DNA from: Struthio camelus
Lineage: Eukaryota; Chordata; Aves; Struthioniformes; Struthionidae
Length of the DNA stretch: 64,000 nt
Direction: 5' to 3'
Assembly: GCF_040807025.1 (NCBI RefSeq)
Contig: NC_090968.1
Location: 62,001-126,000 of the forward strand
In this document: in pieces, positions 19,299 through 28,840 of the stretch
How the letters are laid out: each line of letters opens with the position of its first letter
How positions within the stretch are numbered: the first letter of the stretch is position 1
Notes under the pieces: model-generated
The model's database searches: none
What the model was told of the DNA's origin: nothing
Seen by the model: only the letters and a program-made list of their open reading frames with translations
Program-made: the position numbers and the translations under genes

Positions 19299-19785
19299 TT
19301 ATGGGGATGGGAGCTCTCACAGCTCCAGGCCTTTCTGCCCCTGTCGCGCTACAACACTGGCTGAAAGCACCACTCCGTTTCCCCCGGAGGGTGGCAAACA
19401 GCTCCCGCGCCCAGCTCAGGTTTCGGGGGCCAGTTCCCTTCCAGCGACTCCCACAGGGGAGCCCAGCAGAGCGGGGCCCAGTGGCAGCAGCCTTTCCTGG
19501 CGGAGGCTCCGCTGGAGGACAACTCCCACTGCCCCGGGGCCGGCCTCACGCTGCTGGGGTGAGGGCAGGAGCCGGAGCCGCCCGCGAGGCCGCGTGTGGA
19601 GAGAGCAGAGAGCTCGGAGCTGTGACGTGCGGGTCTGCGGGGGACCGGCCTCGGGCGGCGGTGGGGAGGGCAGTGGCACCTGGCGCTGCAGGGCCCCGGG
19701 CCTGGGCTGCTGAAGAGAAGGAAGGGGAGGCCCAGGTAATGAGAAGCTCCTGTGTGTCTTCGGCCTTGCGGCTGAGGAAGTAAAA
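19299..19785. other. Very GC-rich, CpG-rich stretch
   Basis: CpG-dense DNA (ccgcccgcgaggccgcgtgt and similar) of CpG-island character. It includes a plus-strand donor (gaggcccag|gtaatgag) at 19737. It could be the promoter and first exon of a transcript reading right towards the block at 19786-20095. Equivalents are 39678-40164 and 60043-60529. Confidence 0.35.
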
Positions 19786-20095
19786 GGGGGTGATTGTGGT
19801 GGTGCTGATGAGGGGCCTGGAGGACATCCCCTGTCTGGAGATGGTCAGCAAGAGCATGCTGGTGCTGGCCAAAGTGGTGCATGAGCTGAAGGGCAAGGAC
19901 CTGGGCTCCGCTTTCAGGGACACTGCCAAGTGCAAAGACCATGGCGGGGCACGGTGGCCCTCACGAGTCCACAACGTCTGCTCGATTCACACGCCATCTC
20001 CAGGCTCGGACGCCTTTGCCTGCTCAACACCCTGGGACAAGACAACCCCGGGCCTTGGAAAGTACACCAAGTACACCAAAGGAAGGAAACCCTGA
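19786..20095 (+). pseudogene. Coding-like block of unknown identity (unit 1)
   Basis: The plus-strand frame beginning near 19786 reads VIVVVLMRGLEDIPCLEMVS, then KSMLVLAKVVHELKGKDLGS, with strong G/C preference at third codon positions up to about 19945. After that the amino-acid composition deteriorates (HGGARWPSRVHN...), and the frame ends at 20093. I do not recognise the family. It looks like a true exon or a fossil of one: the first ~55 codons are convincing, the rest may be frameshifted. It lies about 215 bp past the TMCO5-like stop on the opposite strand, tail to tail. Confidence 0.35.
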
Positions 20096-20309
20096 ACCCC
20101 CTCCCCCCCCCAACAACCACCTCAAATCACCCCCTGCCCACAAAGGCCACCATGTGAAAAGACTCTGGGGCTCCAAGGGCCTCTCTCTGCGTGCGCACAA
20201 AGCACACTCGACCACACCAAAGTGGTCTCCGAGGACGTCTTATTCAGCGGGCACCCAGCAGGCTCCACGAGGCCGAGACCTACGGAGACGTGGGGCTGGG
20301 CGACGGCTG

Positions 20310-22752
20310 TCAGGAAGGCAGCAGCCCCTCACTCCACAGGCTCAGGGTCTCTCCCAGCACGTACACCAGGTGAGCATAGCTCTGCTTGGGTAGCAGCCAC
20401 AGCAGCAGCCGGTAGAGGAACTCCTGGTCATACTGGGAAGCGTAGAGCACCACGGCGCCCAGCACGAAGCCGACGACCAGCTCCAGGCAGATGAAGAGCG
20501 TGCAGAGTCTCCTGGGGCACAGCGCAGGCATGGGAGAGGGCGCAGGGCAGGTGCATCCCAACCCTCTCCTGCCCTGCACCCACCGCTGGGCCACGCGGGC
20601 CCCTTCAGCCAGCCCCACCGTCTGCGCCCCCACCCCCCAACACGCACTGCTCGTCGCTCCCTGGTGGAGGGTTGCAGAAGAGCCGCCAGGAGCCCAGAAA
20701 GAAGAAAGCTTGGCGCAAGGAATGCGCTGCCGGGGCGTGATTCCCAGCTGCAAAGCCCACAGCCAGTGAGCAGGACCCGCCAGGCCGCAGCCCGCTCGCT
20801 GCACAGCAGCCCACACGTGAGCCGCAGGGCATCAGGGACCCCAGGGGCAACTCACTGCAGCCACGTAGCCATGCCGCATCTCTTTGCCAGCTCCTGCCTC
20901 TCCTGCAGGCCAACACAGAGCGGGGACACTTGTGGGACCCACACGGGGCTGCATGGCGCCCCTCTCCCCAGCAAGACCCTGCCAGCTCCTGCAGGCTTTG
21001 GCGCTGCCTCTCCCCCTTACCAGCTTCGCTTCCAGCAGCTCCGGCAGCACAGACCCCTCCACCTCGGGCTCCTGCTCCATCTGCTGCTTGCTGCAGGCAA
21101 CAGAGCTTGCTTGGGCGAGCGCTGACCTCCACGGCCGCTGGGGCTGCCCGTCGCAACATACTGCTGCCCCACAGCAGCCATCGGGGTCTCCTGTCCCGCC
21201 ACATGCTGCACAGAGCCCCTGCATCCCCTCCCCGAGGCCGGCACTGGCGTCCTCTGGCCCTCCAGCTGCAGCACAGAGCTGCTGCATGCGCCTGTGGGGA
21301 GAGGTGTCCCCGGTGCCCACTCACTAGGCATTTTCCAGCTCCAGCTCCTCCACTTCCTCTCGAAGTGGCCTCAGTTCAGCCCGCAGCACCTGGCAGACAG
21401 AAGGGGCCCGGTCCACGTGCCTGCTGCAGCCTCCTCCAAAGCCCCCGGCCAGTGGGCGCCCACCACCCTCTGCCCTCGCCCCTTTGGCACTACCTTTGCC
21501 CGCTTCTCCTGCTCACGCAGCTGCTGCTTCAGCTGGGCCGAGCGCTGCTGCTCCTGCAACTCACAGGGCACACAATGCAATGCCACCAGTGGAGCTGGCA
21601 GCTGGGCAGCCCCCTCCGCCTCCAGCCCCAGGGCTCGGCCCCCTCGCAACTGCCCCGCCCCAGGGCCCCGGGAGGGCTGGCCACAGACAAGGCCAGCCAA
21701 AGGGGAGTCACGGCCCCTGGGGCTAGTGCCCTCCCCAGGCCCACTGCTGGCCAAGGCTGAGGGGTGCACCGATGCCAGCACTGGCACCCCACCAGCACTG
21801 GCACCCCACTGCTGCCAGCGCAGCTCTCCCTCTCCCCTGTACCTCGTCGAGCTCCTGCAGCCTCATGCGCCTCTCCTCCTTGGCTGCCTGCAAGCGCTCC
21901 TGCGGCAGAGGAGAGGAAGAGGAGCACTCAGCAGGGCACGGGCTCTCTCCTGTGAGATCTGCTCCTGGCAGCGGGTCCCAGGCCCTCCGCCCTCCCGGCT
22001 GCCCTCGGCCCCCAGCTCCCACTCTGCCACTGTCCCTCGCACGCGCCTCCCCTCTGTACCCAGCTCTGCAGGCACCAGCGGGCAGCCAGAGGCCCCTGGC
22101 TCCGCTCACCTCCAGCTGGGGCAGCAGCTCCTCCATCACCTGCAGCTCCTGCTGGCTGCTGCAGCACCGCTGCCTGAGGGCACAGTTCTCCCGCGCCAGC
22201 TCCTGGGCAGCAGCCTGCAGCTCCTGCTTCTCCTCCTGCTGCATGGGGAAGGGGGCAGAGCAGGGCTTCAGAGCCAAGCAGAGGGGGCACAGAGCAGGCC
22301 TTCAGCAGGGGCACCACCAGCCCCACGCACCAAGGCCACTCCACGCCTACCAGGCACCGCAGCAGCTCCTTGCAATGGCCCCTCTCCTCCTTGCTTTCAT
22401 TCAGCTGCTCCAGCAGCCTGCTGTGCTCGGCCAGCAGCCCTTCCAGCTCCTCCGCCCCTCTCCTGCGCCTCTGCTGCCTGCAGCAACGGGGTGCCATCAC
22501 ACCACACGCACCGGCACAGGCCCTCCCACCTGCCTGCCCTTCCTCCGCCAACCTCCGCACACCTCCCCAGCCCCCTGCATTCCCGCGCCCAGCCACGTCG
22601 CGATCACCCCACCTGGCCACCTGCTTGGTCAGGCGGGCGTTTGTGCCCTGCAGCGCCTCATATTCCTTCTCCAGCGCCTCCAGGAGATTCAGCAGCTCCT
22701 GCTTCTGCGCCTGTACCCGCTGCAGGGCCAGCTTCACATCCGCCACCTCCAT
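20310..22752 (-). CDS. TMCO5-like: TMCO5-like coiled-coil membrane protein, copy 2 (complete)
   Basis: This is the first complete copy. Exons in transcript order are 22613-22752 (ATG at 22752), 22351-22477, 22110-22238, 21843-21899, 21494-21553 (or 21559), 21325-21389, 21021-21090, 20856-20902 and 20310-20511 (TGA at 20312-20310). Exon lengths are 140, 127, 129, 57, 60, 65, 70, 47 and 202 nt. The junction phases (2,0,0,0,0,2,0,2) close perfectly and give 298 residues. The coiled coil covers about residues 1-230. The single strong membrane segment begins in the last exon (residues ~234-255, LCTLFICLELVVGFVLGAVV), leaving about 43 residues after it. There is no N-terminal signal peptide, so a tail-anchor-like topology with a cytoplasmic coiled coil is inferred. 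Copy-specific residues are E30 (also in copy 4) and K274 (E in the others). Its 3' end faces the end of unit 1, convergent with the TOPORS-like gene at 8471-11152. I see no canonical AATAAA just past the stop. Confidence 0.72.
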
Positions 22753-24784
22753 GGCTTGGGCTGTGCGCTGGGAGGCAGCACGGTGTGAGGGGGCTACAGC
22801 CCGTGTGCTCGGGCACACAGGGACGCTCACGTGGTCACTACCCTTCCCGGCATATACACACATAAACACTCGCGCACACTTACAGACCCATATTGCGTGT
22901 GCTCCAAACGATGTCCTCGTGCACAGCTGGAAGCAGCCACCCTGCTCCCCCACAGTCCACGTGTGCCAGGCACACATGTACAGCCCTGGCCCACGGGCAG
23001 GCACACTCGGGCTGTGGCGCTGGCAGTTCCCCGAGTCCCACCGCCCCCACCGCCCGGCCCGACCCGGTCCAGCCCGTGCTGGACGTCCCCCACGCAGCTC
23101 ACCTCCACTCTGCAAGCACGCCCCGTGGGAGCCCAGCCGCCTCTGCCAGGCAGGGCACGAGGAGGCACAGGCAGCGGTGCCTCTGGCGAGCAGTACCAAG
23201 GTCTGCTGCCAGCCCCAGAGCACGAGCCCAGCACCAGCCCCAAAAGCCTTGCTCGACCCCCCGCGCCTCACACCCGAGCTTGGCACGAGTCTGACCACCA
23301 GGCAGCTGGGCGAGACTCTGCAGCCGCCCGAGGCAATGCAGCAGCGCTGCGCTGTCACAAGAGGTTGGGGCCGTCACAAAGGGCCGTCACAAAGGGCCCC
23401 CGAGAGCGCTGGCCAGGGGTGGCCAGTGCCCCCCGGCAGGCACCCGCCTCTTGTGCTCCCCCAGCCTCCTCCCCGGGCACGGAGGCCTAAAGCCCAGGGC
23501 TGGAGATGGGAGGAGAAAGCCCTGGGGAAGCCCTTCATCCCCACAGCCTCTGCTGCAAGATGCCAGCTGGCCTGGCCCAAAAGGGCTCTGCGCTAGAGCC
23601 CAACCACTGGGGACCCTGTGGCAGCAGGGGCAGACAGGCAGACGCCTTTCCCAATGCATGGCAGACTCATTTCCCGCCATGGGGATGGTGGCCTTGCTTG
23701 GCCCACAGCTCCCAAGCCGTTCCTCTGAAACAGAGGCCAGCCTCCAGTCCCCTTTGCACGGAGAGCAAGCCAGCTTTCTGTGCAACAGTTGTGGCCAGTC
23801 ACTCCCTGTGTCCTCTGAGCCGGCCTGCCTTGTTGGGGTCTAGCGGTCAGTGGCACAGGGCGCCGGCAGGAGCCAGCAGGGCAGCAGGGACAGGCGTCGC
23901 ACCTGGAGCCCACACGTTGCCCAGAGCACAGCCCGGTAGGGGCATGCTTAGACTCATGTCATGGCTCTTCACTAATGGGCGGGTATCAGATCTACTGGCA
24001 GAATGATGAACACTAACAGAAGCGCAGATCTACTAGCAGAATTGCTAACAAGGCCATCTCAAATACAAGGAGATCCCATAGGGGCCCCTGCACTGTGTGC
24101 TTCCCAGGGAGATAGCTTGGAGTGGGCCATAGCTGATGCATCGCATGGCGGGTATGCTGCCTATCTCTCACATCTTGCATGCAGATCAGAGACACTGCAG
24201 GTTCAGTTCTCGGACGTGCTCCCCAACCAACAGCATACCGAGAAAGAGCACGCCAACACCCACTCCCCCTATCAGCTAGCTGAGAGAGAGGAGCTTCCCG
24301 CTGATGCCAGCTACCCACAGCTATTGTCTCGCGGGAAGCTCAGGGGCTGTGCTCCAGCGGGCAGACCCCTCACGCGCTATAATCACCCTTTTCGCAGTGT
24401 TGTCCTGGAGCGATCAGTCCAGCCTTGCCGATCCGCTGCGCTTTGGGCCTGGGAATCTGCGGGGGACAGATCACTAAGCCTCAGGGAGACAAGCTGTGCC
24501 TGTGCTGTTTGGCAGCCACCCTTAGTTTTCATGCTTAACGCCCGAGCTCTCCTTCCTCCTAGCCGTAAGCTTATTGAAGCCAGCCTGGACACCAGTTTGT
24601 CCACAGCACAGGCTCAGGTGACAGGTATTTTTTTGCAGTAAGCGGTCATTCCTGCGAGAGCCTACTGTGACTGACCAACAACGCCTACAATGGGAGAAGG
24701 CTCAGAGGGCAAGGTGCCCCATGAATCGCAAGGACAGTGTAGGATGCAGCTCACTAACCGCAGCTGTTGCACACAGACCTGACC

Positions 24785-24990
24785 AGCGTTGTGACGCTGA
24801 GCGTGTCTGAGACTGGAAATGGCAACCACATTGGTATTGTGATTGGTATTGTGCTTGAACTGTCTAGCTAGATGTTGTTCAGTGTATACACTTGTACTGT
24901 GATACACTTGAATTGTGCTCTCAGGGCATTGCTGAATCATTGTGCTAAATCAACACCCCCTGTAACATCAGATTCCCTCAAAAGAAACTT
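24785..24990 (+). repeat. Dispersed repeat, member A (unit 2)
   Basis: This is the unit-2 counterpart of the element at 4414-4619, identical in the part I compared except for bases just upstream. It is related to member B at 39491-39677. Confidence 0.6.
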
Positions 24991-25010
24991 TTGAGGCCTG
25001 TGAGGGTGAC

Positions 25011-25200
25011 GGAGCACTGGCAGAGGTTGCCCGGAGAGCTTGTGGAGTCTCCTTCGCTGGAGATTTTCAAAACCGGCCTGGACGCGGTCCTGGGCAACAT
25101 GCTCTAGAGGACCCGGCTTGAGCAGGGGGGTTGGACTAGATGATCTCCAGAGGTCCCTTCCAGGCTTGGCCATTGCGTGCTTCTGTGTGATTCTGTGAAC
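25011..25200 (+). mobile_element. CR1 LINE 3' end (copy A, unit 2)
   Basis: This is the unit-2 counterpart of the truncated CR1 at 4640-4829. It has the same insertion point after the dispersed repeat, so the insertion predates the tandem amplification. Confidence 0.93.
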
Positions 25201-28059
25201 CTGACAGCCACTGCAGGCAAGGCTGACACTGATTATCACACGGCCAGCTGATGCTCTGGCAGGGTTTGGGTCTCATAGTTGCTCTATCAGAGCAAGCAGG
25301 CGCTTGCACGCGTCTTGGCCCACCGCTGTCCCTTCAGAAGTTCAAAGGTGTTGGTGTGTGCAGGGCGGATTCCCCTCCTCCCTCCCTCCCTCCCTCCACC
25401 TCCACTGATTACAGTGGGAGCTTAGACAAGGAGCTGGCATGCAGACAGCCATTTTGTGCTCACCAAAACTGGGGACAGGGGAATCCCCCCTCCTGAGAGT
25501 GTGTGGAGTGCACGGGATGGAACGGAATCCCGCTTCATGCCAGGGCCTTCTCAATGTATTGTTTACCTCCTCTAAATCAGTCCCTGAAGCATGAGGAAAG
25601 TAACTCCCTTCTTGGCCCTGTCTAGGAGTCCTGTCTTCTCATGAGATGGGAATAGGGCCTTCTAGCGGGACATTTCCGGCTGTAAGGGTGAGGCGGGGGC
25701 AAGGCCTGGACTCCTGGCAGGGACAGATACACTGTTTCTATCACTGTGTCAGAGCGGGCTTCTCTGTAATAAATGGGGATTTCCTCAGTGCAGTGCTTGA
25801 AGGTTGGGCTCTTCTTCCAAAGGTGGAGTCAACAATGCGCTCAAGGGCTTTCAGCCTGAAGGGGCCTGTTGCTTTTTGGGGGTTCTCCATGGGCTCGAGG
25901 CGATGAGCCCATGGGATGATGTGTTAGGGAAGGAGGGCTGGATTCAGCTCTCGCTTGTGGGTAGCCAGTGCTCCTGGAGGTGGTGAATGGTCAAGTGGTA
26001 TCTCCCAAACGACAGGGCTGGAGACTGATTCCCATCCTTCTCCAAGGGAGTATGGAGCCACCAGGAGAGCACAGGGCATCTCCAAGGGCACCACGTGCCT
26101 CGGGGTGGGCAGTGAATGGAGCTTCACAAAATCAGGTGGAGTCATCCAAAGGTAAAGGCCTAAACCAATGAATGTGCAGGCCAGTGAGAGCCCTACAGTC
26201 CCACGAGAGGCAGTGGGGACCCCGGAGGCCCAGGGAAAGGAGCCTGGAGAGCGGTTCACGTCACCTTCAATGAAAAGCCATGGGCTTGATCTAGGGCCAC
26301 ACCTGAACACAGCCTGAGCTGTTTGAAGTGCCCTGCGATTGCTCAGAGCATCGTCCATGGCCACCTACCCTTTGGTAGGGGGTTGTCTGTCCCGCGGGGT
26401 CTGCTTCCCACCCTGACCACCACGGCCAGGGCGGAGTCACCCTGTGGCCCCAGGGCACCACGGTCCGCTCCCACTGCAGAGCAGCACCCCCAGCTCGGGT
26501 CGCTACACAGGGGAAGGCTCCAGGAATGGCCGGGCAGGCCAGCGCCGATGCACTCACCTGGGGAAAGGCTCTTTGGGCAGCAGGAACGTCCCTGGAGAGC
26601 AGCAAAGCAACAACCGTGTGCTTGCAAGGAGGAATAAGCGAGCGAGAAGTCTGTTTCTCTGTGTGTCAGCTAAGGGCAGGCTGGTGTGTCCTGGGGGCAG
26701 CAGGAGCTGCCTGAGGAGCCGCAGGGCAGGGACTCTGGCGCTGTCCTGGAGGGAGGCGCTGGCACGAGGGAGCTGCAGGCCGTCTGGGGGCAGGGAATCT
26801 CCTTGACACAAGAACAAGGGGCACAGAGTGTCACTGTCCTCTGCTTCCTTGTGTCCCTGGGGCCAGGGACAGTTTGGAAGCTGACGAGGCAGCTGACACC
26901 CTGCCCCTACCCACCCCTTCCCCCGTGCTGCTGTGCTTTCAAGGGGGCTTGGGCTGTGGTGTGAGTGCTACTGTGCCGCAGAAACACGGGCCTCGACCCC
27001 TCGCTGCAGCCCCCACTGCCCTCCTGCCCCTGCCCTGCCGCCCTGCCGTCCTCCCCACGCTGCCCTGCCTCCTGACTCCTCTCCCCACACCGCAGGGCCC
27101 GGCAGTGCAGCAGGCGCAGGCACAGCCCCGCAGCTGCTGCCTGGTCCCCGGCCCTCCCCGCCTCCCTCCACACCAGGGCTCCAGCCCCAGCCAGGCAGCA
27201 GGTCCGGCCTCTCCCCCCAGCTCCTGGCCTGGCTCCTCCCGCACTCCCACCCCCTGGCAGGGAGCTGGAGCTGCCCTGGTCCCGGGCAACTGGCCAGCAC
27301 CAGGGCTGGCATAGGGCCCGGGTGGACAGGCAGTGCGGGGGGGCAGTGGGGCAGGGCGAGCAGCCTCCCTCAGGGCCCCACGGCTGGGCCAGGAGGGATG
27401 AGGCCATGCGGCCAGCTGGGCTCCAGCTGCTGCTTTGATGTCAGCTCCATGGAGGGACCGTTGGGGTTTGCTCCCTTTGCAGGGGAATGGCTGGAGGCGG
27501 AGACCTTGCCGGGGCCTGGTCCAGACCGGGGCAGTGCGCTACTGATCAAATTGAAGGACGCAGCCCCCTTTTCCTCCACCAAAATGATCCACAGACTATT
27601 AGGGCACGTGCGTTTAATCCACAGTACTCCTTATGGGACCGAAGGCAAAAGAAATGTGCTGTCCGTTCTTCTAGGTGAAAAAACGACGTTGGTTTGTGTC
27701 GCCATCTTTGCCCTTCTAGCTTCCAGGACTGTTAAAACAGCAGTGAATTTTGTGGTGGGAACAAAATTGAGAAAGGGTTTGTTGAAACGGCTTAAGAGAA
27801 AACCTGAAACAATTTCTGATTTTGTTACCTATAGGCCACAAAGATTATGTTACTCTTTTGCTATTCCCGAGGGGAAGGCATTTACAGCCACAGCTGAAAA
27901 GTGAGCTTAGGTTGTCCCAGTTGGGTCAGTCATTTTTCTCAACTGCTATTGTTTCTCTGTCTCTACTGCTGGGAGGCAACTCTCTGGACCGACTGAACTC
28001 AGTTATGCCTCTAGGATCTTTGGCTTGAGCCGGCATGAGGTGCTGCCATGCTGTGGTGG

Positions 28060-28207
28060 CAGAAAGAAATGCTAGAGAGGCTGTGGAGTCTCCCTCACTG
28101 GAGGTATTCAAAACCCAACAGGGCCCGGCCCTGAGCAACCTGCTCTAGCTGACCCTGACCATCTCCAGAGGTCCCTTCCACCCTCCGCCATTCCGTGGTT
28201 CCGTGAC
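28060..28207 (+). mobile_element. CR1 LINE 3' end (copy B, unit 2)
   Basis: Unit-2 counterpart of the CR1 fragment at 7690-7837, at the same site about 0.65 kb before the inferred first exon of the TOPORS-like gene. Confidence 0.88.
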
Positions 28208-28840
28208 CCTGCAGTTGTTGATATTCAACTCTCAGAACAAGCCTGAGTTCTACCGGACGGAGGTGACGCCGCACTGCAAGCTCAAAAGCTTCCTGGTCTT
28301 GGGAGGTGCACAGACAGTGTATTCAGAGTGAGCAAGCAGGTAGATCTTCCTTTAAAAAGCAGAACCACTCAGAATTCACTGAGCTCAAGGGGAGGTCCTT
28401 GCCACCTCCCTCTGGTCTGCAGGAAACACATCTGGCTGCCCTTAGACAGTTCTCGGCCGTCCTGGATATCCCACCTCAGCTATTCATGCCTCAGCTAGGC
28501 ATTACCTCCCCCCACTCCCCAGGAGCCCTCTCCTCCAGGCTTCTCCTCCTTCTTCCTAAGTGCTGGCTAATTCCACAGATTCATGCCTTGCTTCTGCCTC
28601 CCTTTATGGTACCTACGATGACTTCTCTGAAGTTCTGGGGCCGCCTTTATACAGTCGCAGTTACCAAGCCACGTGCAGGATTTTCCCCTAACTGCAGCCT
28701 GTTCCCTTTACAGCCACATACAGTCGTGTGCTCTACAGGCCCTCAAGCTGACAGCGCGCCAGAGAGAGCGCACCTGAACCCTTGGAGGAGGTGAGGCACG
28801 TTTGGCTCCCCCACCCGCACAGCCCCCAGCAGAGGAGCCC

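Larger units (their letters stand above)
1..20371. repeat. Tandem unit 1 of a ~20.37-kb head-to-tail array
   Basis: The base at position 1 corresponds to 20372, 40749 and 61114, and the sequence that follows is the same in each with rare differences. The cut point is arbitrary because the array runs off both ends of the window. The unit holds one TMCO5-like gene (minus strand) and one TOPORS-like gene (plus strand). Differences from unit 2 that I can read directly include single-base changes (for example near 770, 1835, 2292, 2484 and 9845) and one extra base at about 5729 (cgtgccctc against cgtgcctc in unit 2). This is a segmental tandem duplication and not a satellite, because the unit contains unique gene sequence. 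Confidence 0.97.
22753..28840. other. Unit 2: inter-gene region between TMCO5-like and TOPORS-like genes
   Basis: The content is as in 2382-8470: GC-rich 5' flank, 212-codon open frame (24003-24641), dispersed repeat A, CR1 copy A, GC-rich DNA, A+T-richer block (27540-27907) and CR1 copy B. The unit-specific difference is one C missing at about 26098 (cgtgcctc). No additional gene is recognised. Confidence 0.5.

Noticed and set aside
19349-19974. Minus-strand frame with an acceptor-like tract (cccttttacttcctcag) and a readable peptide RKAEDTQELL.
   Set aside because: The acceptor is good but no matching donor or neighbouring exon was found, and the plus-strand frame has the stronger codon signal in the adjoining block.
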